Assembly: GCA_963837515.1 (NCBI GenBank)
Contig: CAWINT010000014.1
Location: forward strand, 124,001 to 188,000
From: RYN-230 sp963837515
GTDB taxonomy: Bacteria > Actinomycetota > Actinomycetes > Streptosporangiales > Streptosporangiaceae
Reading direction: 5' to 3'
Length of the DNA stretch: 64,000 nucleotides
The notes under the pieces were generated by a model. That model saw only the letters and a program-made list of their open reading frames with translations. It searched no databases and was not told the DNA's origin. The position numbers were made by a program, and so were the translations under genes. Below are positions 43,230 to 51,845 of this stretch, piece by piece (within the stretch, counting starts at the first letter, position 1; each line of letters starts with the position of its first letter).

Positions 43230-46200
43230 TCACGTGCAGGTGAGGGTCGGTATTGCCCAGTCGCCGTGATCGTTGCCGTTGCCGTCGCCTGCGTCGCCGA
43301 CGGTCAGGTCGAGGACCTGCGCGCCGGTCACGTTGACATCGAGCGAGGTGGCCGCCTGGTGCCCGCGGATGGTCGGGGTCGTCACCAGGGTCTTGCCGTC
43401 GGCGGCCACGCTGAAGGTCACAGTGCCCGCCCCGTTCGTCTCGTCGTCGACCCCGACCATCGCCGTGAACCGGGTGCACTGGCCGCCGAGGTAGACCTCG
43501 ACGTCGCTGACCGCGTTGGTACCGAGGCCCTTGGCGTAGGTGACGCCGTTGATGGTGATCGTGTGGCCGTCACCGGCGGCCTGCTCGCCGTTGCTGGTGT
43601 CCCGCTCGACCGGTCCCCAGCCGTTGGTAGCCGACAGGAAGGGCAGGTCGCTGACCGCGTCGGTGCCGGGTGGCGGGGGCGGTGGCACTGCTCGGATGAT
43701 CCGCTCGTCGGAATTGCTCACCGAGCGGGCGCGCTGCACGTAGTTCACGACCGCTTTGACGGCCGAGGCTGGGGGCAACTGGCCGGAGGCCGCCTGGACC
43801 TGCCAGCTGAACGTGGCCGAATGACCAGGATTCACCGCTCTCACCGAGGCCGGGCTGGATGGGCCGGCCGTCCAACCGCTGGGCAGGTTGAGTGACGCGG
43901 TCAGGCCGGTCGCGTGCGCGGCGTCGGCCGGGACTGCCACCGTCGCCTTGGCGGTGAACGTCTGCCCGGCCTGGACGGCGTCGGGCACCTGGAGACTGAC
44001 ATCCGTGCCCGGGGGCTTGGGCATCGCATACTTGACCGGGTCATAGCGTGGGCTGTCGTTCTGCTTGACCTGCAGCGAGGAGGCGTAGCTGCCGTAGTTG
44101 GTGAGCGAGACCTGGCCCAGACCGCCGGTCGAGCCGTCGAGATTCCACACGGCGATCGCGATGCTGTTGGTGCCGTTGGGGTTGAGGATGCCGTTCGGCA
44201 CCGGGAAGCTGTGCTGTGGCCCCTTGTAGTTGACGTAGTTGCCGACCTGCCAGCCGTTGACGAACAGCGTGGCCCGGTACTGCCGCGACGGGTCGTCGCT
44301 GATCGTCAGCCCAAGCGAGGTGTCCTGCCCCTTCGGCAGGTCGAGGGCGACATCGGTGCGGTACCACGACACGCCCGGTGTGGTGTCGGTCGCCGGCAGG
44401 CTGACCGGTTTCCAGCTCCTGTCCGGATAGCCGGGCAACGACCAGCCGGCCCGTTCGCCGTAGAGGCCGCCCGTTAACAGCGGGCCGCGGACCGGGTCGA
44501 TCATGTCCTCGCCGCCGCGCACGCCCTGCAGCCGCCACGTGATGGAGGTCAGCGGGGCGCCGATGAGCGAGGCGCTGGTCAGACCGCGGGCGGCCGTGTT
44601 GGCATTGGTGGAGTTGTAGTCCTCCTCGTGGCCCATGTTCACGGTGAGCACCGAGATGATGTTGTCACCGTCGGCCTTCAGCGCACCGGCCGGGAAGGTG
44701 AAGTTGGCGCTACCGGTGGTCGAACTGCCGAGGAAGGTGCCGTTGAGCCAGGCCGAGAACGCCTGCGCTCCGCCGCCGGAATCCGAGGACAGGTGGACGC
44801 CGGTCTCGTTGCCGGAGGCGCGGAACCGCCCGCGGTACCAGGTGTTGCCGGTGTGGAAGCCGTAGTCGTCCGCATAGAGCACCGGTGGGCTGTTCACCCC
44901 GGTGACGCTGTTGGTGGTCATCTTGTCGGCGACCTGCCAGCTGGAGTCGTCGAAGCCCGGCTGTGCCTCCGGCGATTCCTGCTGATGCTTCCAGTTCGTC
45001 AGCGCGGGGAGCGTGATCGCAGCGGCCGTCGGTATCGTGCCGGTGAGGCTGCCAGTGCTGGTCGGCCGCGTGTGCACCGCCTTGCCGTTCCAGGTGACGG
45101 CCGGGGCCGAGGTGAAGACCTCGATGTTCGGGTCGGTGCCGTTGTCGCCGGTGAGCGCGACCGTGCTGCCGTTGTGGCCGCTCGTCGCGGTGCGCAGCAG
45201 GTGGGTTCCGCGCACCAGCACCGGGCCGGCGGCGGTGTCCTGCCGCCAGAACGTCTCGGCGGTCGCCTTGTCGGCGAGCAGGAGCAGCAGCGGGCGGGAG
45301 CCGCCGCCGGAGATCATGACCCGGGTCAGGCCGTCGTGGGTGTAGTTCAGCCGGAGGTCTCCGCTGGCGGGGTCCCACGTCGTGGTCACCGCGCCGCCGC
45401 TCACCCGCACGTCCGGCCGCGACGCGTAGCGCAGCACCGTCTCCCCGTCGCTGCCCTGGTCGCCGTAGAGCACCGCGACGTCGCGGTCCCTGATCGTCGC
45501 GTTCGTCATGATCTCCGACGTTGAGTACTGCAGTTGCGAGTCGCCGAGCTTGTAGTTGGCGACGATGATGTGCGAGTCGCGCCCGTTCAGGGTGATCGCG
45601 GTGCCCGGCTGCTGCGGCACCACCGGGTAGGTCGGGTTCGCCGCGGCCGAGCCGGTCGGAACGTCGATGGCGTCGATCGACACGTAGTTGTCCGTCGACC
45701 CCGAGCTGTGCGTCCCGTCGACGACGATCTTGAGGGTGTGCGGCCCGTCGGCGAGGCCGCTCTTGGCGAACAGCACGGCCTGGCTCTGGCTGCCGGACGC
45801 GTCAACGGTGGCCTGCTTCACGCCATCGACGTACACGTCAGCGAGGCCGTGGTTGCTGGTCCGCGAGCCGATCCAGCGGACGGCGGTTCCGTTGAACGGG
45901 ACGGTGACCGTGTCGCCGGCCTGGTTGGAGAACGACTCCGTGTTCTTGTAGTCGCCGCCGGTGTAGCTCTGGTTGGCCACGTGCGACCAGGAGCCCGAGT
46001 ACTGCAGCGCCGGATCGGTGTCGTCGTAGGTGTAGGTGACGTCCCCGGCCGGCTGCGCGTTGAAGTCGATGGAGATGTGCGTGGTGTCCACCGAGGTGGA
46101 CGTGGAATTGCTGTGCCGCAGGACGTGGAACTGGGTCTTGGTGTCCGGGTTCATCCGGGCGGTGTCGACGATCGCCGGGTTGTCCGGCGGCGTCACATTG

Positions 46201-47399
46201 ATCCGGTCGGTCTTGGTCAGCGGCGCGACCGCCTGGGTGAAGTAGCCGATGAGCTTGTCCTCGTAGTACTTCGGGTCAAGCTGGCGGGTCTCGCGGATCG
46301 CCGCGCCGTAGTCGTAGGAGGTGTAGTTCTCTGGCATGCCGAGCCAGCCCCAGTTCGTGCCGCCGTAGGTCATGTAGAAGTTCTGCGCTGTCGCTCCGAC
46401 GGCGATGTTCTGCTTGTAGAACACGTTGGCGAACTGGTCGTTGATCAACTGTGCGCACTTGTCGTAACCGGGGCCACCCCACGGGTCGAACGCGCCGCCC
46501 TGGAACTCGGGCGTGTACAGCGGCCGCCCGGCGGGGTGGTCATAGCTGATGTCCGGGACACCACTCCACCGGGACGGGTTGGAGCAGTTGAAGCCCTGCG
46601 GGTAGGAGTCCGGGCCGTCGATATCCAGCGCCGCAACGCCGGAGTTGAAGGTGCCGTTGTTGTTACCGGTCAGCGGCACGGTGATGCCGTCCGCCCGTGC
46701 CTTGTCCTCCAGGTGCTGCATGTAGGCGCGGCCCGCGGCCGAGCCGTTGTAGTACTCGTTCTCGACCTGGTAGGCGATCACCGGCCCGGTGCCGTTGGTG
46801 TACTGGTGCCGGGCGAGGATGCCGTCGATCTGGGTCATCCACTGGTCCGAGTACTTGAGGAATTGCGGGTCGTCGCTGCGGTTCGCGGCTGGCTTGGTCG
46901 ACATCCAGCCGGGCAGGCCACCGCCGTCAACCTCAGCGTTGATGTAGGGCGCCGGGCGGGCGATTACGTAGAGGCCGGCCTCCTGCGCCATGTCGAGCAG
47001 CCTGCCGACGTCACGCACGCCGGTGAAGTCGTAGACGCCCGGGGCCGGCGAGTGGTAACCCCAGTCGAAATAGATCGATACCGCGTTGAACCCAGCCGCC
47101 TTCATCTTCTGGAAGATGTCGAGCCACAGATCCGGGCTCGGCAGCCGGAAGTAGTGGAATTCTCCCGACCAGATGTAGGTCCGGTGGCCGTCGATGATGA
47201 ACGAATAGCCGTCGAACCCGACGGTGTGCGAGGTACCGGCCACCTGCGCGGACGAGCCTGCGGCCGGGTGGGCGGCCGCGGGCTGGATCGGCCCTGCGAG
47301 CGCGATAACGAGCGCTGCCGCGGCGACCAGCGCACTGGCCAGCAGGCGCCACCGCCCGCGCGCTCGTGCCAGCTGTCCATCGCCCTGGTTCGTGCTCAT
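43230..47399 (-). CDS. Secreted multidomain GH35 beta-galactosidase
   Basis: A 1,389-residue exported enzyme. The signal peptide covers about residues 1-43 (RWRLLASALVAAAALVIALA, cleaved near AAAHP). The GH35 barrel (about 60-400) carries YIWSGEFHYFRLPSPDLW, acid/base E215 in AYQVENEYYNG and nucleophile E298 in PLYTPEFQGGAF. Central beta-galactosidase jelly-roll domains follow, with a carbohydrate-binding-like insert near 465-590. C-terminal regions are a NEW3-type domain (LQVPDAVQAGQTFTAKATV) and an NPCBM domain (about 1,245-1,389, ITINGVTYAKGLGTNAVSDV). GGAGGCGCT precedes ATG 47399. The likely role is degradation of plant galactans outside the cell. Confidence 0.92.
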   Translation of the reverse strand: MSTNQGDGQLARARGRWRLLASALVAAAALVIALAGPIQPAAAHPAAGSSAQVAGTSHTVGFDGYSFIIDGHRTYIWSGEFHYFRLPSPDLWLDIFQKMKAAGFNAVSIYFDWGYHSPAPGVYDFTGVRDVGRLLDMAQEAGLYVIARPAPYINAEVDGGGLPGWMSTKPAANRSDDPQFLKYSDQWMTQIDGILARHQYTNGTGPVIAYQVENEYYNGSAAGRAYMQHLEDKARADGITVPLTGNNNGTFNSGVAALDIDGPDSYPQGFNCSNPSRWSGVPDISYDHPAGRPLYTPEFQGGAFDPWGGPGYDKCAQLINDQFANVFYKQNIAVGATAQNFYMTYGGTNWGWLGMPENYTSYDYGAAIRETRQLDPKYYEDKLIGYFTQAVAPLTKTDRINVTPPDNPAIVDTARMNPDTKTQFHVLRHSNSTSTSVDTTHISIDFNAQPAGDVTYTYDDTDPALQYSGSWSHVANQSYTGGDYKNTESFSNQAGDTVTVPFNGTAVRWIGSRTSNHGLADVYVDGVKQATVDASGSQSQAVLFAKSGLADGPHTLKIVVDGTHSSGSTDNYVSIDAIDVPTGSAAANPTYPVVPQQPGTAITLNGRDSHIIVANYKLGDSQLQYSTSEIMTNATIRDRDVAVLYGDQGSDGETVLRYASRPDVRVSGGAVTTTWDPASGDLRLNYTHDGLTRVMISGGGSRPLLLLLADKATAETFWRQDTAAGPVLVRGTHLLRTATSGHNGSTVALTGDNGTDPNIEVFTSAPAVTWNGKAVHTRPTSTGSLTGTIPTAAAITLPALTNWKHQQESPEAQPGFDDSSWQVADKMTTNSVTGVNSPPVLYADDYGFHTGNTWYRGRFRASGNETGVHLSSDSGGGAQAFSAWLNGTFLGSSTTGSANFTFPAGALKADGDNIISVLTVNMGHEEDYNSTNANTAARGLTSASLIGAPLTSITWRLQGVRGGEDMIDPVRGPLLTGGLYGERAGWSLPGYPDRSWKPVSLPATDTTPGVSWYRTDVALDLPKGQDTSLGLTISDDPSRQYRATLFVNGWQVGNYVNYKGPQHSFPVPNGILNPNGTNSIAIAVWNLDGSTGGLGQVSLTNYGSYASSLQVKQNDSPRYDPVKYAMPKPPGTDVSLQVPDAVQAGQTFTAKATVAVPADAAHATGLTASLNLPSGWTAGPSSPASVRAVNPGHSATFSWQVQAASGQLPPASAVKAVVNYVQRARSVSNSDERIIRAVPPPPPPGTDAVSDLPFLSATNGWGPVERDTSNGEQAAGDGHTITINGVTYAKGLGTNAVSDVEVYLGGQCTRFTAMVGVDDETNGAGTVTFSVAADGKTLVTTPTIRGHQAATSLDVNVTGAQVLDLTVGDAGDGNGNDHGDWAIPTLTCT

Positions 47400-47720
47400 A
47401 GCGCCTCCGGTCCGGACCCGTCCCACACAAGGCCAAACAGAGTTAGTCAGGACCAGACACTAGGACGATCCGGACGCCCGCACAAGGGAAGCCGGCCCCG
47501 TAGTCGTTGGCGGCCTGGCGGACGGAAGCAGGCCACTGTTTGATTTTGTTGAATCGAGCCGAGCTGGCCAGGCGAACCTGTCATGTCATGGCTGGCCCAG
47601 CTTTGCGGACCTACCCGCAGGAAGACCCGTTGCGGGACCGATGCGTCCTCTTCCAGCGGCCGGGACGAGCGCGGGCCCGGCCACCAGTGTCTCACCATGC
47701 GGAAGTAATAAGCTCGGCAT
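47400..47720. other. Divergent intergenic region between GH35 and MFS genes
   Basis: This 321-base stretch presumably holds both promoters. It includes an AT-richer patch near 47537-47556. I see no clear operator, RNA gene or coding region in it. Confidence 0.4.
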
Positions 47721-49118
47721 ATGAGCGTAGTGGCGGAGCGGGCGGCGGCGCCCGGGGCGCCCGGCGCCCGGCGCTGGGTCGTGCTGTGCGCGGGGCTGTT
47801 CGCCATGACGGCGGGCTGCACGTTCCAGTACGGCCTGGCCTACTTGATCCCGGCCTTCCGGGCCGGGGGGCTGTCGCTGGAGCAGGCCGGGATCCTGGTC
47901 GCCTGCCCCACGGCCGGGCTGCTGCTCACCCTGGTCGGCTGGGGTGCGGCGGCGGACCGCTGGGGGGAGCGGCTGGTGCTCGGGGTGGGGCTGGCGCTGG
48001 CCGGCGCGGTGCTGCTGGCCGCCGCCGCGGTACACCGCGGCTGGCTTCTCGGGGTGTGCCTGGCGCTGGCCGGGGCGGCCGGCGCTTCCGTGTACGCGGC
48101 GAGCGGCCGGCTCATCCTGGGCTGGTTTGCCGCCCGGCAGCGTGGCCTGGCCATGGGCATCCGGCAGAGCGCGCAGCCGCTCGGTGTCGCGGTAGCCGCC
48201 GTGGCGCTGCCCGCCATCGGGGCCGCGGGCAGCGCGCCCGCGCTGCTCTTCCTCGGTGCCTTCTGCCTGGCCGCCGCGCTGGTGGTGGCGCTGGCCGTGC
48301 GGGATCCGGCGCGCCCGCCCCGGCCGGCCCAGGGTGGCGGCGCATCCCCGTACCGGCGCGGCCCGGGCGGGGCCGGCCCGGTGCTGTGGCGGATTCACGC
48401 GGCCAGCGCGCTGCTCGTCATGCCGCAGTTCACCGTGGCCACGTTCGCGCTGGTGTTCCTGATCGACGTACACGGGCTGAGCCCGGTGGCGGCAGGCCGG
48501 CTGCTGGCGGTAACCCAGGCGTGCGGCGCGGCTGGCCGGCTCGGCGCCGGCGCGTGGTCGGACCGGGTGGGCAGCCGGATGCGGCCGATGCGGGTCCTGG
48601 CCGTGGCCACCGCGCTCATCGTGGCCACGCTGGCGTTCGGTGCGGCCGTCCGCGCCCCCTGGGCGGTGCCCGCGCTGCTCGCGGCGACCGTCCTGTCGGT
48701 CAGCACGAACGGGCTGGCCTTCACCGCGGTGGCCGAGCATGCCGGATCCGGCTGGGCAGGCCGGGCCCTCGGCATCCAGAACACCGGCCAGAACGCGGTC
48801 GCGGCGGCCACCCCCCCGGTCATCGCCGCGGTGATCGGTGCGGCCGGCTACCCGGCCGCCTTCGCTGCCGCCGCGGTGTTCCCGCTGGCGGCGGCCGCGC
48901 TGGTGCCGGTCGCCGGGGAGGCTGGAGGCCGCCGGAGGCGGGCCGGGTGTTCCGGGCGGCCGTCCCCCCGGGCTGGTAGCGAGGTCGCTATCCGCCGGCG
49001 GGAGCGGCCGCGCCGGCCGGGGCAGCAGCCGGGGCGGCGGCCGTCCGGGCCCGCCACCAGTCCTGGCCGCGCTCCGGCAGCAGGTGGATCGGGTCGTAGT
49101 ACGGGTACTCCCGGCTGA
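47721..49118 (+). CDS. MFS transporter with overlapping C-terminal tail
   Basis: A 465-residue permease with about twelve helices. The N-terminus reads WVVLCAGLFAMTAGCTFQYG, and QRGLAMGIRQSAQPLGVAVA and ALGIQNTGQNAVAAATPPVI are the corresponding conserved helices of the two halves, similar to NarK/OxlT-type and CynX-like carriers. After LVPVAGEAGG (about residue 405) the tail is Arg/Gly/Pro-rich and overlaps the 3' end of kamA by 131 bases. A decayed palindrome core lies at this transition. The adjacency to the lysine genes suggests, but does not show, a role in amino-acid or amine transport. Confidence 0.8.
   Translation: MSVVAERAAAPGAPGARRWVVLCAGLFAMTAGCTFQYGLAYLIPAFRAGGLSLEQAGILVACPTAGLLLTLVGWGAAADRWGERLVLGVGLALAGAVLLAAAAVHRGWLLGVCLALAGAAGASVYAASGRLILGWFAARQRGLAMGIRQSAQPLGVAVAAVALPAIGAAGSAPALLFLGAFCLAAALVVALAVRDPARPPRPAQGGGASPYRRGPGGAGPVLWRIHAASALLVMPQFTVATFALVFLIDVHGLSPVAAGRLLAVTQACGAAGRLGAGAWSDRVGSRMRPMRVLAVATALIVATLAFGAAVRAPWAVPALLAATVLSVSTNGLAFTAVAEHAGSGWAGRALGIQNTGQNAVAAATPPVIAAVIGAAGYPAAFAAAAVFPLAAAALVPVAGEAGGRRRRAGCSGRPSPRAGSEVAIRRRERPRRPGQQPGRRPSGPATSPGRAPAAGGSGRSTGTPG
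48953..48972. repeat. Decayed single copy of the palindromic core
   Basis: CGGGCGGCCGTCCCCCCGGG matches the core at 39481 and 51119 at 18 of 20 positions. It lies where the MFS protein loses similarity to its family, 16 bases from the kamA stop. Confidence 0.7.
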
Positions 49119-50454
49119 GCGCCAGCGGGTCGGTGGCCTCCACCGCGGTCCGGTAGTTCTTGGTCCAGTAGGAGATGCCGAGGTCGGTGTCGTACCGGGT
49201 CACCTGGTGCACCCAGCGCTTGCCAACGTAGGGCACGTCGCACACCACCCGGGGGGTGGCGAACCCGGGCAGGTACCCCATGATCTGCTGCTGCAGGTTC
49301 TGCGCCTGGCCCAGGGACAGCCGCCAGTGCTCGCTGCCCGGGATCATGTCGCACATGTAGAAGTAGTAGGGCAGGATCCGGGCCTCATCCAGCAGCGCGA
49401 AGCACAGGTCGAGCAGTGCGTCGGGGGTGTCGTTCACCCCGTGCAGCAGCACGCCCTGGTTGCGCACATCGCGGATGCCGGTGTCCAGCATGGCCTGCGC
49501 CGCCCGGGCCACCAGCGGGGTGACCGACTGGGCCGCGTTGACGTGGGTGTGGATGGCGATGCTCACCCCGCGCTGCCGGGCCTTGGCCGCCAGCCGCTCC
49601 ATCCCGGCCCGGACATCGTCGGCCAGCCAGTGCTGCGGCAGGCCCATGAGTGCCTTGCTGGCCAGCCGGATGTCGCGGACGCTGGGCACGTCCAGCAGCG
49701 CGCTGACGAACGCCTCCAGCCGCGGCCAGGGCAGGTTGGCCACGTCCCCGCCGGAGACCACCACGTCCCGGACACCGGGAGTGGCCCGCAGGTACTCGAT
49801 CATCGCGCCCAGCCGGTCGGCGGGCGGCGCGGCGAACTTGAGTTTGGTGGTGCTGGCCGTGGGGTTGCCGACCAGGTCCATCCGGGTGCAGTGGCCGCAG
49901 TACTGCGGGCAGGTGGGCAGGAGTTCCGCCAGCACCTTGGTGGGGTAGCGGTGGGTGAGCCCCTCCACCGCCCACATCTCCGCCTCGTGCAGCGAGTCAC
50001 GGCTGGCGTACGGGTGGGACGGCCAGTCGGCGCGCCGGTCGCTGAAGACCGGGATCATGTAACGGCGCACCGGGTCGGCGTAGAACGCCGCGGTGAACCC
50101 CGGCTCGCCCGGGGCCGCCGCCGGGGCCATCGTGTTCAGCATCTGCGGCGGGACGAGCATCGACATGGTGGCCCGGTCCCGCTGGTCCCGCTCCAGGTCG
50201 GCGAAGAACTCCTCGCTCAGGCCGCCGCCGGTCACCGCGCGCAGCTGGCGCAGGTTCTTCACGCAGTGCGCCCGCTGCCACTGGGCCGACTCCCAGTCGG
50301 CGGTACTCACCCCGGACCAGCCGGGGAAGCGCCGCCAGTCTGGCTCGGCGAGTGCCGTCCGCTGGTACGCGTATGGCTGGCTGACCACCCTGACCACCTT
50401 CCCGTAGAATCCGGAAGCTACTGAACGATATCCTCGTCTATCGATCTCTGACAA
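48988..50454 (-). CDS. kamA: KamA, lysine 2,3-aminomutase (radical SAM)
   Basis: Up to 488 residues. It converts L-lysine to L-beta-lysine using SAM, a 4Fe-4S cluster and PLP. The cluster motif CPQYCGHC (CxxxCxxC, about residues 182-189) is followed by TRMDLVGNP, and the barrel includes RDVVVSGGDVANLP and LPYYFYMCDMIPGSEHWRLS. A lysine in PYVGKRWVH aligns with the PLP-binding lysine. The motif differs slightly from clostridial KamA, so another amino acid substrate is possible. TTG 50454 lacks a ribosome-binding site; a GTG within KVVRVVSQ after GGGAAGG is an alternative. It is divergent from kdd-kamDE-kal. Confidence 0.85.
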   Translation of the reverse strand: MSEIDRRGYRSVASGFYGKVVRVVSQPYAYQRTALAEPDWRRFPGWSGVSTADWESAQWQRAHCVKNLRQLRAVTGGGLSEEFFADLERDQRDRATMSMLVPPQMLNTMAPAAAPGEPGFTAAFYADPVRRYMIPVFSDRRADWPSHPYASRDSLHEAEMWAVEGLTHRYPTKVLAELLPTCPQYCGHCTRMDLVGNPTASTTKLKFAAPPADRLGAMIEYLRATPGVRDVVVSGGDVANLPWPRLEAFVSALLDVPSVRDIRLASKALMGLPQHWLADDVRAGMERLAAKARQRGVSIAIHTHVNAAQSVTPLVARAAQAMLDTGIRDVRNQGVLLHGVNDTPDALLDLCFALLDEARILPYYFYMCDMIPGSEHWRLSLGQAQNLQQQIMGYLPGFATPRVVCDVPYVGKRWVHQVTRYDTDLGISYWTKNYRTAVEATDPLALSREYPYYDPIHLLPERGQDWWRARTAAAPAAAPAGAAAPAGG

Positions 50455-50529
50455 AAGAAGCTAGTGTCGAGACAAGTATCTACAGTAAGTCTTTCGGTCC
50501 TGGCTGGGAAGAGAGCGGAGGGGCGACGG
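50455..50529. promoter_or_regulatory. Divergent promoter region kamA/kdd
   Basis: A short AT-richer region must carry promoters for both directions of the lysine cluster. A TGTC-ga-GACA inverted repeat at 50464-50473 is a possible operator. GGAGGGG at 50517-50523 is the ribosome-binding site for GTG 50530. No B12 riboswitch-like structure is visible. Confidence 0.45.
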
Positions 50530-51831
50530 GTGGTGGCAACCAGTCCGGCCGGGCTGCGGCGGAGCGGGTCGCCGCTCGGCCTGCACCGCGTTATCGAGCC
50601 GCGCGGCGTGCTGCCGCAGGCTGCCTGGCGGCTCGACCCGGGCCCGGAGATCTGGCCGGACGAGGTCCGGGTGCGGGTGGACCGGCTGAACCTGGACGCG
50701 GCCTCGTTCCGGCAGCTGCGGGAGTCGTCCGGGGGCGGCGCCGCGGAGATGCGGTCCGCGGTGCTGGGCATCGTGGCCGAGCGGGGCAAGATGCAGAACC
50801 CGGTCACCGGCTCGGGCGGAATGCTCACCGGGGTGGTCGAGGAGGCCGGCCCGCGGTCGCCGCTGGGCCTGGTCGCCGGGGACCGGATCGCCACCCTGGT
50901 CTCGCTCAGCCTGACCCCGCTGGCCCTCACTGACGGCCTGGCGGGCTGGGACGGCCGGTCCGAGCAGGTGCCGTGCGCCGGGCACGCGATCCTGTTCGGC
51001 CGGTCCATCGCCGCCGTGCTGCCCGCCGACCTGCCGGCCGCGCTGGCCCTGGCCGTCTTCGACGTGTGCGGGGCGCCCGCGCTCACCGAGCGTGTGGTCC
51101 GCGACGCGGCTGCCCGTCCGGGGGGTCGTCCCCCCGGGCCGTCCCAGCCGGCTCCGCCGGCCTCGGCGCGGAGCGGCGATCGGGGGGTTTCGGGGGGTCG
51201 TCCCCCCGGGCCGCCCCAGCCGGCTCCGCCGGCCTCGGCGCGGAGCGGCGATCGGGGGGTTTCGGGGGGTCGTCCCCCCGGGCCGCCCCAGCCGGCTCCG
51301 CCGGCCTCGGCGCGGAGCGGCGATCGGGGGGTTTCGGGGGGTCGTCCCCCCGGGCCTATCGTCGCCGTGCTCGGGGCGGGCGGGAAGAGCGGCTCGCTCT
51401 CGGCGGCCGCCGCCCGCCGGGCCGGCGCGGGGCTGGTGATCGGCGTCGTCCCGGGCGAGCCGGAGGCGGCCGCGGTGCGCGCCGCCGGGCTGGCCGACGA
51501 GGTGGTGCTGGCCGACGCGCGGGACCCGGTGGGCCTGGCGGAGGCGGTGACCTCGGCCGGCGGCCCGGCCGAGGTGACCGTCGTGTGCGTCGACGTGCCC
51601 GGCTGCGAGGGCGGCGCGGTGCTGGCCACCGCCCCGGGCGGCACAGTGGTCTTCTTCTCGATGGCGACCTCGTTCACCGCCGCCGCGCTCGGCGCGGAGG
51701 GCGTGGCCGCCGATGTGACCATGCTGATCGGCAACGGGTACGTCCCCGGTCATGCGGACCTCGCCCTGGACCTCATCCGGGCGGAGCCCGGGGTGCGCCG
51801 GCTGTTCGAGGCCCGCCTGGCGGACGACTGA
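50530..51831 (+). CDS. kdd: Kdd, L-erythro-3,5-diaminohexanoate dehydrogenase with in-frame repeat insertion
   Basis: A 433-residue NAD(P)-dependent oxidoreductase that deaminates 3,5-diaminohexanoate to 3-keto-5-aminohexanoate. The N-terminal catalytic part (about 1-195) includes GSPLGLHRVIEPRGVLPQAA and GIVAERGKMQNPVTGSGGML. The Rossmann domain starts at IVAVLGAGGKSGSLSAAAA (about residue 278). Between them about 80 residues consist of a 24-residue unit (GGRPPGPPQPAPPAS and on) repeated three times plus part units, encoded by the palindromic repeat. Without it the protein would be about 350 residues, the usual family size. GTG 50530 has a strong ribosome-binding site. kamD follows after 14 bases. 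Confidence 0.85.
   Translation: MVATSPAGLRRSGSPLGLHRVIEPRGVLPQAAWRLDPGPEIWPDEVRVRVDRLNLDAASFRQLRESSGGGAAEMRSAVLGIVAERGKMQNPVTGSGGMLTGVVEEAGPRSPLGLVAGDRIATLVSLSLTPLALTDGLAGWDGRSEQVPCAGHAILFGRSIAAVLPADLPAALALAVFDVCGAPALTERVVRDAAARPGGRPPGPSQPAPPASARSGDRGVSGGRPPGPPQPAPPASARSGDRGVSGGRPPGPPQPAPPASARSGDRGVSGGRPPGPIVAVLGAGGKSGSLSAAAARRAGAGLVIGVVPGEPEAAAVRAAGLADEVVLADARDPVGLAEAVTSAGGPAEVTVVCVDVPGCEGGAVLATAPGGTVVFFSMATSFTAAALGAEGVAADVTMLIGNGYVPGHADLALDLIRAEPGVRRLFEARLADD
51119..51354. repeat. Palindromic repeat array inside kdd, four cores with a 72-bp period
   Basis: CGGGGGGTCGTCCCCCCGGG occurs at 51119, 51191, 51263 and 51335. The spacers are near-identical 52-mers, each with a second small hairpin CCGGC-tcc-GCCGG. 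The period of 72 keeps the kdd frame open and encodes a 24-residue Pro/Gly/Arg/Ser-rich repeat. The core is identical to that of the intergenic array at 39481-39761 but the spacers differ. Confidence 0.95.
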
Positions 51832-51845
51832 GGAAGGATGGGCCG

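Noticed and set aside
45534..47543. Plus-strand open frame opposite the GH35 gene
   Set aside because: The minus strand encodes a complete GH35 enzyme with signal peptide and catalytic residues; the plus-strand product is Val/Arg-rich noise.
50403..50530. Possible B12 riboswitch before the cobalamin-dependent aminomutase genes
   Set aside because: The gap is too short, no B12-box-like sequence is visible, and kamD is only 14 bases from kdd.
51119..51354. Possible recombination or assembly artefact causing a frameshift in kdd
   Set aside because: The period is a multiple of three and both flanks stay in the same frame with correct family motifs. Copy number still needs long reads.
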